NCBI GenBank assembly: GCA_964386465.1
Contig: CAYLTU010000053.1
Location: 1-24,691, forward strand
Direction of reading: 5' to 3'
Origin: GCA-2717185 sp964386465
Lineage (GTDB): Bacteria; Pseudomonadota; Alphaproteobacteria; UBA8366; GCA-2717185
DNA length: 24,691 bases
Of this stretch, positions 8,548-17,400 are shown in pieces. Numbering within the stretch: position 1 is the first letter of the stretch; every line of letters begins with the position of its first letter. Under the pieces are notes generated by a model. That model searched no databases. It had not been told where the DNA came from and was given only the letters and a program-made list of their open reading frames with translations. A program made the position numbers and the translations under genes.

Positions 8548-11253
8548 ATGGGCCTGGAGACCTTTGCGTTCGCATCGCCCTGGATACTGACGGCGCTCAT
8601 CGTGCTGCCAATCCTGTGGTGGCTATTGCGTATCACGCCGCCCGCGCCGCAGCAGATGCGGTTTCCGGCGGTACGGTTGCTGTTCGATCTGTTGAGCAAG
8701 GAAGAAACGCCGGACGCGTCTCCATTATGGCTGATCGTTCTCCGGCTTCTCGCGGCGGCATTGTTGATTGTCGCGCTGGCGCATCCGCTGTTCAATCCGA
8801 GCGCCTCGCTGTCGGGAAACGGACCGCTGGTGCTCATTGTCGACGATGGATGGGCCGCCGCCCGCAATTGGCCGGCACGGCAGGACGCGATGAACCGGGC
8901 GATCGATCAAGCCGATCGCGACGGCCGCAGCGTGATTCTGCTGCCCACGGCGTCGGATTCGCGTGGCAATACCGCCGTTTACTCCGGTCTGCTGCGACCC
9001 GTTCAGGCGCGCAGCGCGGTTGCCGCCATCGAACCAAAACCCTGGCCGACGGACCGGGAGGCCGCTCTCGGCGCGCTGAACGACGTCAAGCTGACCGGCA
9101 ACCCCTCGGTGCTTTGGCTGAGCGACGGGCTCGACGAATCGAATGCCGACGGCGTAACCGAGCGTCTGCGGCGTATCGGAAAACTAACCGTCCTGATGCC
9201 CGACGACCTGCCGCATGTGGTTTCGCCGCCTGAAATCGGCGTCAACCGCTTCGAATTCGCCGTCCGCCGCGCAACCGTGCGCGGCGAAGAAAGCATCCGA
9301 CTGCGCGCGACCGGTGGCGATGGCCGCTTGATTGCGCGCGAAACGGCGCGCTTCAAGGAAAACGCCGCGGTCGCTTCCGTCGCGCTCGATTTGCCGCTTG
9401 AACTGCGAAACGCCGTTGCGCGCCTCGCGATCGAAGGCGAGACGACGGCGGCGGCTACGGCGCTGCTGGATACAAGATGGCGCCGACGGCCCGTCGGATT
9501 GGTCTCCGAAACGCCTCTCAACGCGGGTCCATCCCTGCTCTCGGAACTCTATTATATCGAGCGGGCCCTGAAGCCGTTCAGCGAAATTCGCCGCGGTCCG
9601 GTCGACAAGCTTTTGGCGGACAGGCTCGCCGTGATCGTGGTTCCCGACAGTACTCCATTGGAGCCGCAGGACCGGGATCAGCTCGCCGCATGGGCCGGCA
9701 AAGGTGGCATGGTGCTGCGGTTCGCAGGGCCGCGGCTGGCCCAGAATGTCGAGGACATGCTGGTGCCCGTGCCGCTACGGCGCGGCGGCCGGACGCTGGG
9801 CGGCGCCATGTTGTGGAGCAAACCGGCCCGGCTTGCGCCGTTCATTCGCGAAAGCCCGTTCTTCGATCTCACGCTTCCCGAAGACGTAACGATCTCACGC
9901 CAGGTGCTGGCCGAGCCGTCGCCCGATCTGGGTGAGAAGTCCTGGGCCCGACTGACCGACGGCACGCCGCTCGTGACCGCCAATCGGACGGGCGACGGGT
10001 GGGTTGTCCTCGTCCACACGACGTCGAACGCGACTTGGTCCAATCTGGCGCTATCCGGCCTGTTCGTCGAAATGCTGGAACGTATCGTTTCGGCCAGCCG
10101 CGGCGTCGCCGGCGCGGGACAGGGCGACCGCCCGCTGCCGCCGATCACCGTACTGAACGGATACGGTCACGCCGTCGAACCCGGCCCGTCCACGAGGGCG
10201 ATCAACGCGGGCAATTTCGCGGCCGCCGCGGTATCGCCTCTCACCCCGCCGGGCCTGTATGGCGACAGCGGCAGCCGGCGGGCCCTGAACCTCGGACCGC
10301 AGATCAAGAATTTCCGGCCAATCGGTGCCTTGCCCGATGGGGTTACGCGGCAAAGCTACGCGCCGGCCGCCGAAATCGACTTGAAACCGTGGCTGCTGAC
10401 CGCGGCGCTGATCCTGTTCATGATCGATACGCTGGCGACATTGATCATGCGCGGATTGCTCCCGCGACTGCGGCCAAGCGTCATGGCCCCGTGTCTAGCC
10501 GCCGCGTTCCTCGCACTCCCGGCGGCCGAGAGCCGCGCGCAGTCCGGCGTGGACGATTTCGCATTGAAAGCGGCACTGGAAACGAGGCTCGCCTACGTCA
10601 TCACAGGCGACCCGTCGGTGGACGATACCAGTCTGCAAGGGCTGACAGGGCTGGGCCGGGTACTCAATAAGCGGACTGCGATCGAGGCCGCGGCGCCGAT
10701 CGGACTCGATATCGAACGGGACCCGCTAAACCTTTTCCCTCTCCTGTATTGGCCCGTCACCGAATCGCAGGGACCGGTATCGCAGGAAACGATCGGCCGC
10801 CTGAACCGGTTCATGGCGTCGGGCGGAACCATTCTGTTCGATCTGCTCGACGGCGGCGGCGGTAGCAATAGTGGCGCGATCCTCCGCCGCCTCACGCGGG
10901 GCCTCGACATTCCATCGCTGACACCCGTACCGCCGAGCCACGTCCTGACCAAAGCGTTCTATTTGATGCAGGCCTTTCCCGGCCGTTGGGCCGACGGCCG
11001 TGTCTGGGTCGAACGGCCGGGCGAACGGGTCAATGACGGTGTTTCGAGCATCATCGTCGGCGCCAACAACTGGGCCGCCGCCTGGGCCGTCGACGCGCAG
11101 GGCCGGCATCTGTTCGCAGCGGTGCCGGGCGGCGAGCGGCAGCGCGAAATGGCCTACCGGTTCGGCGTCAATCTGGTGATGTACACCTTGACCGGCAATT
11201 ACAAGTCGGACCAGGTGCACGTCCCGTCGATCCTCGAACGTCTCGGGAACTAG
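8548..11253 (+). CDS. BatA-like N-terminal / DUF4159 C-terminal membrane protein
   Basis: A 901-residue inner-membrane protein. Residues 10-28 and 60-80 are the two helices of the aerotolerance (BatA-type) N-terminal region. A VWA-like domain follows from about 93, but the MIDAS position reads VDDGWAAA, lacking the serines of DxSxS, so metal binding there is doubtful. A long region of probable periplasmic beta-type domains runs to a helix at about 614-634, followed by a second hydrophobic stretch (about 647-658) ending ESRAQ, which resembles a signal peptide inside the chain. From about 671 to 895 is DUF4159 (FALKAALETRLAYVITGD, GGTILFDLLDGG). The start is ATG 8548, one base after the DUF58 stop. 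The protein probably links the MoxR/DUF58 machine to the membrane; its biochemical function is unknown. Confidence 0.9.
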   Translation: MGLETFAFASPWILTALIVLPILWWLLRITPPAPQQMRFPAVRLLFDLLSKEETPDASPLWLIVLRLLAAALLIVALAHPLFNPSASLSGNGPLVLIVDDGWAAARNWPARQDAMNRAIDQADRDGRSVILLPTASDSRGNTAVYSGLLRPVQARSAVAAIEPKPWPTDREAALGALNDVKLTGNPSVLWLSDGLDESNADGVTERLRRIGKLTVLMPDDLPHVVSPPEIGVNRFEFAVRRATVRGEESIRLRATGGDGRLIARETARFKENAAVASVALDLPLELRNAVARLAIEGETTAAATALLDTRWRRRPVGLVSETPLNAGPSLLSELYYIERALKPFSEIRRGPVDKLLADRLAVIVVPDSTPLEPQDRDQLAAWAGKGGMVLRFAGPRLAQNVEDMLVPVPLRRGGRTLGGAMLWSKPARLAPFIRESPFFDLTLPEDVTISRQVLAEPSPDLGEKSWARLTDGTPLVTANRTGDGWVVLVHTTSNATWSNLALSGLFVEMLERIVSASRGVAGAGQGDRPLPPITVLNGYGHAVEPGPSTRAINAGNFAAAAVSPLTPPGLYGDSGSRRALNLGPQIKNFRPIGALPDGVTRQSYAPAAEIDLKPWLLTAALILFMIDTLATLIMRGLLPRLRPSVMAPCLAAAFLALPAAESRAQSGVDDFALKAALETRLAYVITGDPSVDDTSLQGLTGLGRVLNKRTAIEAAAPIGLDIERDPLNLFPLLYWPVTESQGPVSQETIGRLNRFMASGGTILFDLLDGGGGSNSGAILRRLTRGLDIPSLTPVPPSHVLTKAFYLMQAFPGRWADGRVWVERPGERVNDGVSSIIVGANNWAAAWAVDAQGRHLFAAVPGGERQREMAYRFGVNLVMYTLTGNYKSDQVHVPSILERLGN

Positions 11254-11264
11254 TAGCAAAGGTC

Positions 11265-13331
11265 ATGACCGGAACCACGATCGAATTCGCCCCATTGCTG
11301 CCTTGGCTTGCCGTCGCGGCGCTTGGAATTGCGGCGGCACTGCTGGCCGGGCTCGGATTGTTCGTGCGCGCCAACGGCGCGCTCTGGCGAACGCTGGCTT
11401 TCGCGGTGCTTATTTTGACCTTGCTCAACCCGTCGCTGGTCGCCGAAGAGCGCGAACCTCTCAAAGACGTGGCGGTCGTCATCGTCGACGACACACCGAG
11501 CCAAGGCATCGGCGAACGCCGCGCGCAGACCGGCCGCGCCTTGGAGGCGATCCGAACAGCCGTTGAAAAGTACCGCGAATCGCTGGAACTGCGGGTCGTG
11601 AAGGTCGGGCAGGACGGGTTGGCGGCGGCCGATCAAGGCACGCGGCTGATCGCTCCACTGTCACGCGCCCTCAGCGACGTGCCCTCCAGGCGGGTGGCCG
11701 GCGCCATCCTGCTGACCGACGGTCAGCTGCACGACCCGAAATCGGCGCTGCAGGCCGAAGACATGCCGAAGCCGCTGCACGTCCTGCTGAGCGGCCGCGC
11801 GGACGCCTCGGACCGCCGGTTGGTCGTGGTCAAGGCGCCGGCCTTCGGCATCGTCGGCAAGGAGATGGAGCTGACGGTGCGCATCGAGGACAGCGCGCCC
11901 GTGCCGAGCAAGACGGCAACCCTGTCGATCCGGCGCGACGGCGGCGAACCTAGCAGCACCACCGCGCCCGTGGGTAGCGACTTCAAACTCCCGGTCACGC
12001 TGAACCACGGCGGTCCGGCCGTGTTCGAAATCGACGTCGCGCCGTCGCGTGACGAACTGACCCGGGCGAACAACCGCGCCGTGATCTCTATCAACGGCGT
12101 GCGGGACCGGTTGCGAGTATTGCTGGTCTCCGGCGAACCGCACGCAGGCGAGCGAACCTGGCGCAACCTGTTGAAATCCGATCCGTCGGTCGATCTGATA
12201 CATTTCACGATCCTGCGGCCGCCGGAGAAGCAGGACGGCACGCCGATCAACGAACTGTCGCTGATCTCCTTCCCTACCCGGGAATTGTTCGAGGTCAAGC
12301 TGGACGATTTCGATCTTGTGATTTTCGACCGTTACCGCCGTCGCGGCGTGCTGCCGCCGTCCTATTTACGCAACATCGTCAATTATATCAACGAAGGCGG
12401 CGCGCTTCTCGAGGCGGTCGGACCGACCTTTGCCGGCCCCTTCAGCATCTATCGGACACCGTTGGGCAAGGCGCTGCCGGGTGAACCGACGGGCAAAGTG
12501 GTGAGCCGCGGCTACCGGCCGACGGTTACCGACGTCGGCAAACGCCACCCGGTCACAGCCGGATTGGCGACCGGCGGCGCGGATCGCGTTTGGGGTCGCT
12601 GGTTCCGGCAGATCGACGTTGCGGTGAAGCAGGGGCGTATCCTGATGAACGGCGCGGACGACCGTCCGCTGTTGATTCTCGACCGGTTCGGCGAGGGCAG
12701 GGTCGCCCAGCTCAACAGCGACCATATCTGGCTTTGGGCGCGCGGATTCGACGGCGGCGGCCCGCAGGCGGAGCTGTTGCGGCGGCTCGCCCACTGGCTG
12801 ATGAAGGAACCGGAGCTGGAAGAGAAGGATCTGCGCGCCATCGCGAATGAAGACCGTCTCGAAATCGTACGAAGGGACGTCGACGCGGAAGCGCGTCCGG
12901 TCACGGTTACCGGACCGGACGGCAAGGTTCGGGAAGTCGTTCTCGAGGATAAGGGCAACGGGCGGTTCACCGGAAACCTACCGATTTCTCTGTCTGGCCT
13001 GTACCGGGTAAGCGACGGTGAACGGGTTTTCATGGCGGCGGCCGGGTCGCTTAACCCCATCGAGTTCGCCGATGTCAGGGCAACGGAAAAGCTCGTAGCG
13101 CCGCTCAGCAAGGCAACCGGAGGAGCCGTCCGATGGATCGGGAATGGGATCCCGGATCTGCGGCGCACCGCGCCGGACCGCAACGCATCGGGACGGGACT
13201 GGATCGGTCTGACGGCAAATGGCGATTACATCGTCACGGGAGTCGACATCGTGCCGCTGTTCCCCGCCTTGCTCGTTCTGCTGCTGGCGCTCGGCGCAAC
13301 CGCCCTGGCGTGGCGCCGCGAAGGCGATTGA
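11265..13331 (+). CDS. Large membrane protein with VWA-like and glutamine-amidotransferase-like regions
   Basis: A 688-residue protein with two N-terminal helices (about 10-33 and 40-56) and one C-terminal helix (about 660-680), so the bulk should be periplasmic. After helix 2 comes a VWA-like segment with VVIVDDTPSQ (a D-x-T-x-S variant of MIDAS) and later ILLTDGQLHD. The middle (about residues 285-500) looks like the class I glutamine-amidotransferase-like fold: RVLLVSGEPHAGERTW, DFDLVIFDRYRR, YINEGGALLEAVGP, HPVTAGL. I see no catalytic Cys-His-Glu, so it is likely a non-enzymatic version. It follows the DUF4159 gene by 11 bases as the fourth gene of the MoxR operon. Family membership is inferred from layout and neighbours; function is unknown. 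Confidence 0.85.
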   Translation: MTGTTIEFAPLLPWLAVAALGIAAALLAGLGLFVRANGALWRTLAFAVLILTLLNPSLVAEEREPLKDVAVVIVDDTPSQGIGERRAQTGRALEAIRTAVEKYRESLELRVVKVGQDGLAAADQGTRLIAPLSRALSDVPSRRVAGAILLTDGQLHDPKSALQAEDMPKPLHVLLSGRADASDRRLVVVKAPAFGIVGKEMELTVRIEDSAPVPSKTATLSIRRDGGEPSSTTAPVGSDFKLPVTLNHGGPAVFEIDVAPSRDELTRANNRAVISINGVRDRLRVLLVSGEPHAGERTWRNLLKSDPSVDLIHFTILRPPEKQDGTPINELSLISFPTRELFEVKLDDFDLVIFDRYRRRGVLPPSYLRNIVNYINEGGALLEAVGPTFAGPFSIYRTPLGKALPGEPTGKVVSRGYRPTVTDVGKRHPVTAGLATGGADRVWGRWFRQIDVAVKQGRILMNGADDRPLLILDRFGEGRVAQLNSDHIWLWARGFDGGGPQAELLRRLAHWLMKEPELEEKDLRAIANEDRLEIVRRDVDAEARPVTVTGPDGKVREVVLEDKGNGRFTGNLPISLSGLYRVSDGERVFMAAAGSLNPIEFADVRATEKLVAPLSKATGGAVRWIGNGIPDLRRTAPDRNASGRDWIGLTANGDYIVTGVDIVPLFPALLVLLLALGATALAWRREGD

Positions 13332-13338
13332 CAGCGAT

Positions 13339-13827
13339 ATGAACGCACCGCAAAGTCCGCCGAAGCTGATATCGAAACAAGCGCCGGTCCTGTTCATTCC
13401 GGAAGTCCTCGACGACGCGGAATGCGATCGCTTGATGGACGCGTGGCGGTCCGGCGAAAAGCGCAAGGACGTGGTCAATATCGCGTCGGGCCGAGAGACG
13501 TCCAAAGCCGGGCGTTCGGAAGTGAAGCGGCGCAGCGACGTCATCGTCGAAGGCGCGTTGGAGCGCCAACTGCTGATTACGCCGATGCCGCGCATTGCGC
13601 CCGAGGTCGAGCGCGCCTATGCCTTCGACAAGGAGTGGGGTATCGAGAAGTTCCGGATCTGCTGCTACGAAACCGAAAATGCCGGTTTTTTCCGTCCGCA
13701 CCGTGACAATCCGTCAGAGGCCTTGAGCCATCGGCCGGCTTCTGCCCTTGGTGGCAGCCGCAAATCGTCCATTCACAAGGTCATTCCCGCGCACGGCGCG
13801 AGAGCGCCTTATCGACGGAAAGGATGA
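13339..13827 (+). pseudogene. Truncated 2-oxoglutarate/Fe(II)-dependent oxygenase (prolyl-hydroxylase-like)
   Basis: The ATG at 13339, 7 bases after the preceding stop, opens a 162-residue frame. Residues 13-124 read as the N-terminal half of a 2OG-Fe(II) oxygenase: APVLFIPEVLDDAECDRLMDAW, VKRRSDVIV, CCYETENAGFFRPHRDN, where HRD (121-123) gives the first iron ligands. Relatives continue with HRRFAVSLNLN-type strands and a distal His...Arg for iron and 2-oxoglutarate. Here the text after HRDN diverges (SEALSHRPASALGG) and stops 40 residues later, so the second half of the active site is missing. A frameshift or replacement near 13710-13740 is likely. The protein cannot be an active oxygenase as coded; a remnant is the best reading, and a short reshaped protein the alternative. 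Confidence 0.75.
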
Positions 13828-13928
13828 CTGAGAATCAACGGGTTATTCGAATTTCCACGTTTCTACGCGGCCAACCGTCACGGATGTTCAACACTTTGTG
13901 AAAAACCTACAAAATTACCGCACCTGGT

Positions 13929-13957
13929 TTGTCGAAGTTTCCCGCCTCCGATATAGT
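13929..13957 (+). promoter_or_regulatory. Candidate promoter of the ribbon-helix-helix gene
   Basis: TTGTCG (13929-13934) and TATAGT (13952-13957) are separated by exactly 17 bases, a good match to a housekeeping-sigma promoter. Transcription would begin near 13963-13964, leaving a leader of about 15 bases that holds GGAAAGG (13964-13970) before the ATG at 13979. It places the gene outside the MoxR operon. Seen by eye only. Confidence 0.5.
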
Positions 13958-13978
13958 TTTTTCGGAAAGGCGCGGTGA

Positions 13979-14287
13979 ATGAATCAGGCAATTGGCAATT
14001 ATGGGGCGAGAAGGGTGGCGCCCGATATGCTGAAAATCGAAGAAGACCAGTCCATAAATCCGGGCGAAATGCGAAAACGATCGGTCGTTATCGCCGGGCA
14101 CCGCACCAGCGTATCGCTGGAAAACGCGTTCTGGAGCGCGCTGAAGGCGATCGCGACGTCGCGCCGATTGACCGTGAACCAGATGGTCACCGAAATCGAT
14201 AGCCACCGCTCCGGAAACCTGTCGAGTGCGATCAGATTGTTCGTGCTCGAGTCATTCCGGCGCCGTGACGCCGGACGCACCGTTTAG
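13979..14287 (+). CDS. Ribbon-helix-helix domain protein (RHH_4 type)
   Basis: A 102-residue protein whose second half carries the RHH_4 signature: KRSVVIAGHRTSVSLENAFW (about residues 33-52), ALKAIATSRRLTVNQMVTEID and LSSAIRLFVLES. RHH proteins dimerise through a beta ribbon and bind DNA, commonly as small repressors, so this is a likely regulator of unknown target. The first 30 residues are poorly conserved in character; the start is ATG 13979, supported by GGAAAGG 8 bases upstream, with ATGs at 14028 or 14070 as alternatives. No toxin or other partner gene adjoins it. It ends at the foot of a long hairpin repeat and converges with the AsmA-family gene. Confidence 0.88.
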   Translation: MNQAIGNYGARRVAPDMLKIEEDQSINPGEMRKRSVVIAGHRTSVSLENAFWSALKAIATSRRLTVNQMVTEIDSHRSGNLSSAIRLFVLESFRRRDAGRTV

Positions 14288-14350
14288 AGCAAATCAAGAT
14301 CGATGGGAATCGCCTTTGGCGATTGTCATTGGTCCTGTTTCTTTGCTCTA
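14285..14350. repeat. 66-base imperfect hairpin after the RHH gene
   Basis: TAGAGCAAA (14285-14293) pairs perfectly with TTTGCTCTA (14342-14350), and inside it AATCGCC (14308-14314) pairs with GGCGATT (14318-14324) around a TTT loop. The bases between also pair in large part, so the whole span folds into one long stem. The left foot overlaps the TAG stop of the RHH gene. It resembles the short palindromic intergenic repeats of alphaproteobacteria and may act as a transcription terminator or RNA-stabilising element for either convergent gene. Confidence 0.7.
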
Positions 14351-14373
14351 TCTATTAATATCGAGCGGATTCA

Positions 14374-14410
14374 CAGGATTGATGCCCTGCATCAATCCTG
14401 ATCCGGTCTA
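14374..14410. repeat. Palindromic repeat unit, copy 1 (12-bp perfect stem)
   Basis: CAGGATTGATGC (14374-14385) and GCATCAATCCTG (14389-14400) are perfect reverse complements around a CCT loop, followed by ATCCGGTCTA. A near-identical unit lies in the opposite orientation at 20167-20203. It sits between the ends of the convergent RHH and AsmA genes. A REP-like dispersed repeat with a terminator role is likely. Confidence 0.75.
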
Positions 14411-14430
14411 AACCGGGGCCCATCGGCAGC

Positions 14431-17400
14431 CTATTTCACGAAACGATCGAACAGTCCCTTGATGACGTCGCCCGGCTGTACCTTTCCCGATCCGCCGCTG
14501 TCCGGCTTCGTCCCCAACACGCCGGGCAGGATTTGCTGAATCGGGTTGGACGCCGGGGCCGTACCCGATGATTTGAGGAATGACCCGCTCGTCGTTGGGT
14601 TCGGGGAATCCAGCGGCCCGGTAAGGGCGACGGAAACGAATGGTGCCTGCTGACCGCCGCGCAAGACGGATGTGTTGGTATCGATCAGCCAGCGCGGCAG
14701 GTCGACTGTACCCGCTGTAATCGCACGGGCGCCATTGCCGTTCAGCGCCGTATCGCGCGTCCGCAGGACACCGCGCTCGATAACGAATGTCCCCGCAAGA
14801 TCGGCCGGTGTCCGGCCGAAAGCGCTGAACAATTCGTTCGTCACGCCGCCCACCTGTTTGAGCTCCTTGACCTTCTTGCCGAAGAGCACCGATGCGAGAC
14901 CGATCGCTCCGATCGCCCGGTTTTCCTGTTGTGTAACCTTAATCTGAACCTTTCCGGAAACGGCGCCGGAACCGCCAAGCGACGCGACAAGCGCTGCTTC
15001 GGAATTGCCAGCCGCATTCAAAGATGCATTGACCGAAAGGCGGCCGGCCGCGCGCTGCGGCGCTTCCAGCACCTTCGCCGCCGTCGTGATGTCGACATTC
15101 GAGACGACGAGGGCGAACGCCATCGGCGGAACCCCGGGGGTCGAGTCGACCTGGCCCTTGGCCGATACGGTTCCACCGAACAGGCCTGCTCGAAACTCTT
15201 TCAAGTCGAGCCGGCCGGATTTCAACGACGCCTCGAATACCGGTTGCGACAGGCTTATATTACCTTTCGCGAGCCCCGCGATTTTCAACTTCACATCCGC
15301 GTCGATACCCTGCATCGCCGAGAAATCCATGGGAGCGCGCGACCAGCGGCTGCTCGGCCGCAAAGCGCCGTTGCCGCTCGCGCTTGCCGCACGGCCGCGC
15401 GCGGTCGCGGATTGAACTTGTTTAGGCCGTGCGAGAAAAAGATCGAGCAACACTTCGCTCACCGCCAGATCGGCCGTCACATGGGGCCGCGGTCCGTCGG
15501 TCCGTATATTGGCGGCGCCCTTTACCTGCACCGGCCCAACCGTCGCATCCAGCTCCGATATCTTAAGATCGGTTGGCGTCCCCGACAGTCTGAAAGCCGC
15601 GGCCAGCGGTCCAAGTTTTTTTGCCGCCGGCCTGAATTCCGCCACGGCCAGACGGACGAACTCAGACAATTCCCGGTGATTGACGGCCATCCCCAACTCG
15701 AAGGACGGGTTGGCAATAGCATTTTTTACAAGACCTTCGAGCGCGACCTCCACGCCGGCAGCGGCGATGTCGGACTTGAGGACAAGCGCGTCCAGTTTCC
15801 CGTCGACTCTTCCGGATAGTCGCGGCTTGCCCAGTTTCGCAAGCGGAACCGGCGGTACAGTCTCCAAAAACCGGAAAAATTTCGCCGGATCGTTTACGGC
15901 TACCTTGTAGTTCAAACCGACGGCGGGCGTTCCGGTCAGGTCTTTCAGGTTACCCGAAATGTCGGCGCTCGCGCCGGCGAAGCCGGCCACGCTTCCTTTG
16001 CGAATGTTCAGATTGCCGCCGACCAGCAAACCGTCGAGCCGAACCTTGCGTGCCAGCGTGTTTTGCACCGTCAGGCGACCGATCTCTAAATCGATGTTCG
16101 CGTCGAATGCGCCGAGGAACGCCAAGGGCGAGGCTTTCGGCGCGCCGGACGCCGGTTTGCCGCTGCCCGAACTCACCGATCCGCTCGGCCCTGCCGGCGG
16201 CGCATTCCGAGGCAAATAGGCATCCAGGTTGAGCTGGTCGATCGCGAGCCGCAGCCCGAACCCGGGCCGGTCCCGCAGCGCGACAGCGAGCCCACCGGTC
16301 ATCGTGCTGGCGTCGAGGCGCACGTTGATATCCTGCACCTCCAGCGCGACCGGCGTGACCTTCACCTTACTCGCGTATGAAAGTCCGCGCAGCCGGTCGG
16401 CGGGAAGCGCGCTGGCGTCCGTGCCGGCCCAGTCGAGAAGCGCCCGCAAATTGTCCGACGCCGCAGCGACTTCGCCGTCGAATCGGGGCTCGCCTTCGAT
16501 GAAGGAAAGGAATCCGAGAAGCGATACGTCCGAACCGCCGGGAAGAAGCGCCGCCGCACGCTCCAATGTTACCTCGCCGTTGGCGAGCGCCGCGCGCACG
16601 CCGGCTTCCCGGATCACGCTGCCGCGATACTGAATGACGTCGACCGCAAGGTCGAAGGATGCATTTATATTCTTGGGAAGCGTAAAATTCGCACCGGAAT
16701 CCGCCGCCGCGGGTGCGGCGTCGCCCGCAAGCTTGGCGGTCTCCGGCGCTTTTTCGATCGCGGCCGCGGCGTGGCTGAGCAGATCGTCCAGATTCAACCG
16801 GCTGACGGAAACGGCGACATCGGCGTTCATGGTGTCGCCGAACGTCACACTTACCGCGCCATTGCCGGAGAACGCCCCAAGCTTGATTGCGGTGTCGTTG
16901 AGCGCGACAGCATCGGGCGAAACCATCAGCGTGCCATTCACCGATACCGGTTGCGCAAGAATGGGCGGCAAAGAGACCTTACCTGCCGCGGCCGCGAGTC
17001 GCGCGGCGTCCGATCCAACGATTTCCAGCTTCCCGGAGAGCAAGCCAGTCGGGATCGGCGCGAGCATCCGGCCCTTGAATCGCAATTCCGCGTCGTGCTC
17101 CGTCAAGATGGCCTTGAAACCGAAGGTCAGGGGTTGTTGCGGTTTGACCACTCCCGTCTTCAGTTCAAACGATACCGGTATGCCGCGCGCGCGCGCCGAC
17201 CCTGTCAGATCAAACGGACCGAACAGCGAGCGCGCCGCCACGGTCATCTGCAGATCTTCGACTTTTTCCAACGTCCCGGTCCGGCGATCGTGGAAACTCA
17301 CGACACCGCCACTCACGCTTACGTTTGCGAGCGAAATATCCAACGGCGCCGCATCGGAGGCATCTTCCGCAGGCGCCGCGGCACTTTCGCCGGCAGCCAC

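Noticed and set aside
13979..14287. RHH protein as the antitoxin of a toxin-antitoxin pair
   Set aside because: There is no small adjoining gene on the same strand; upstream is the oxygenase remnant and downstream only hairpins. The RHH_4 type is usually a lone regulator.
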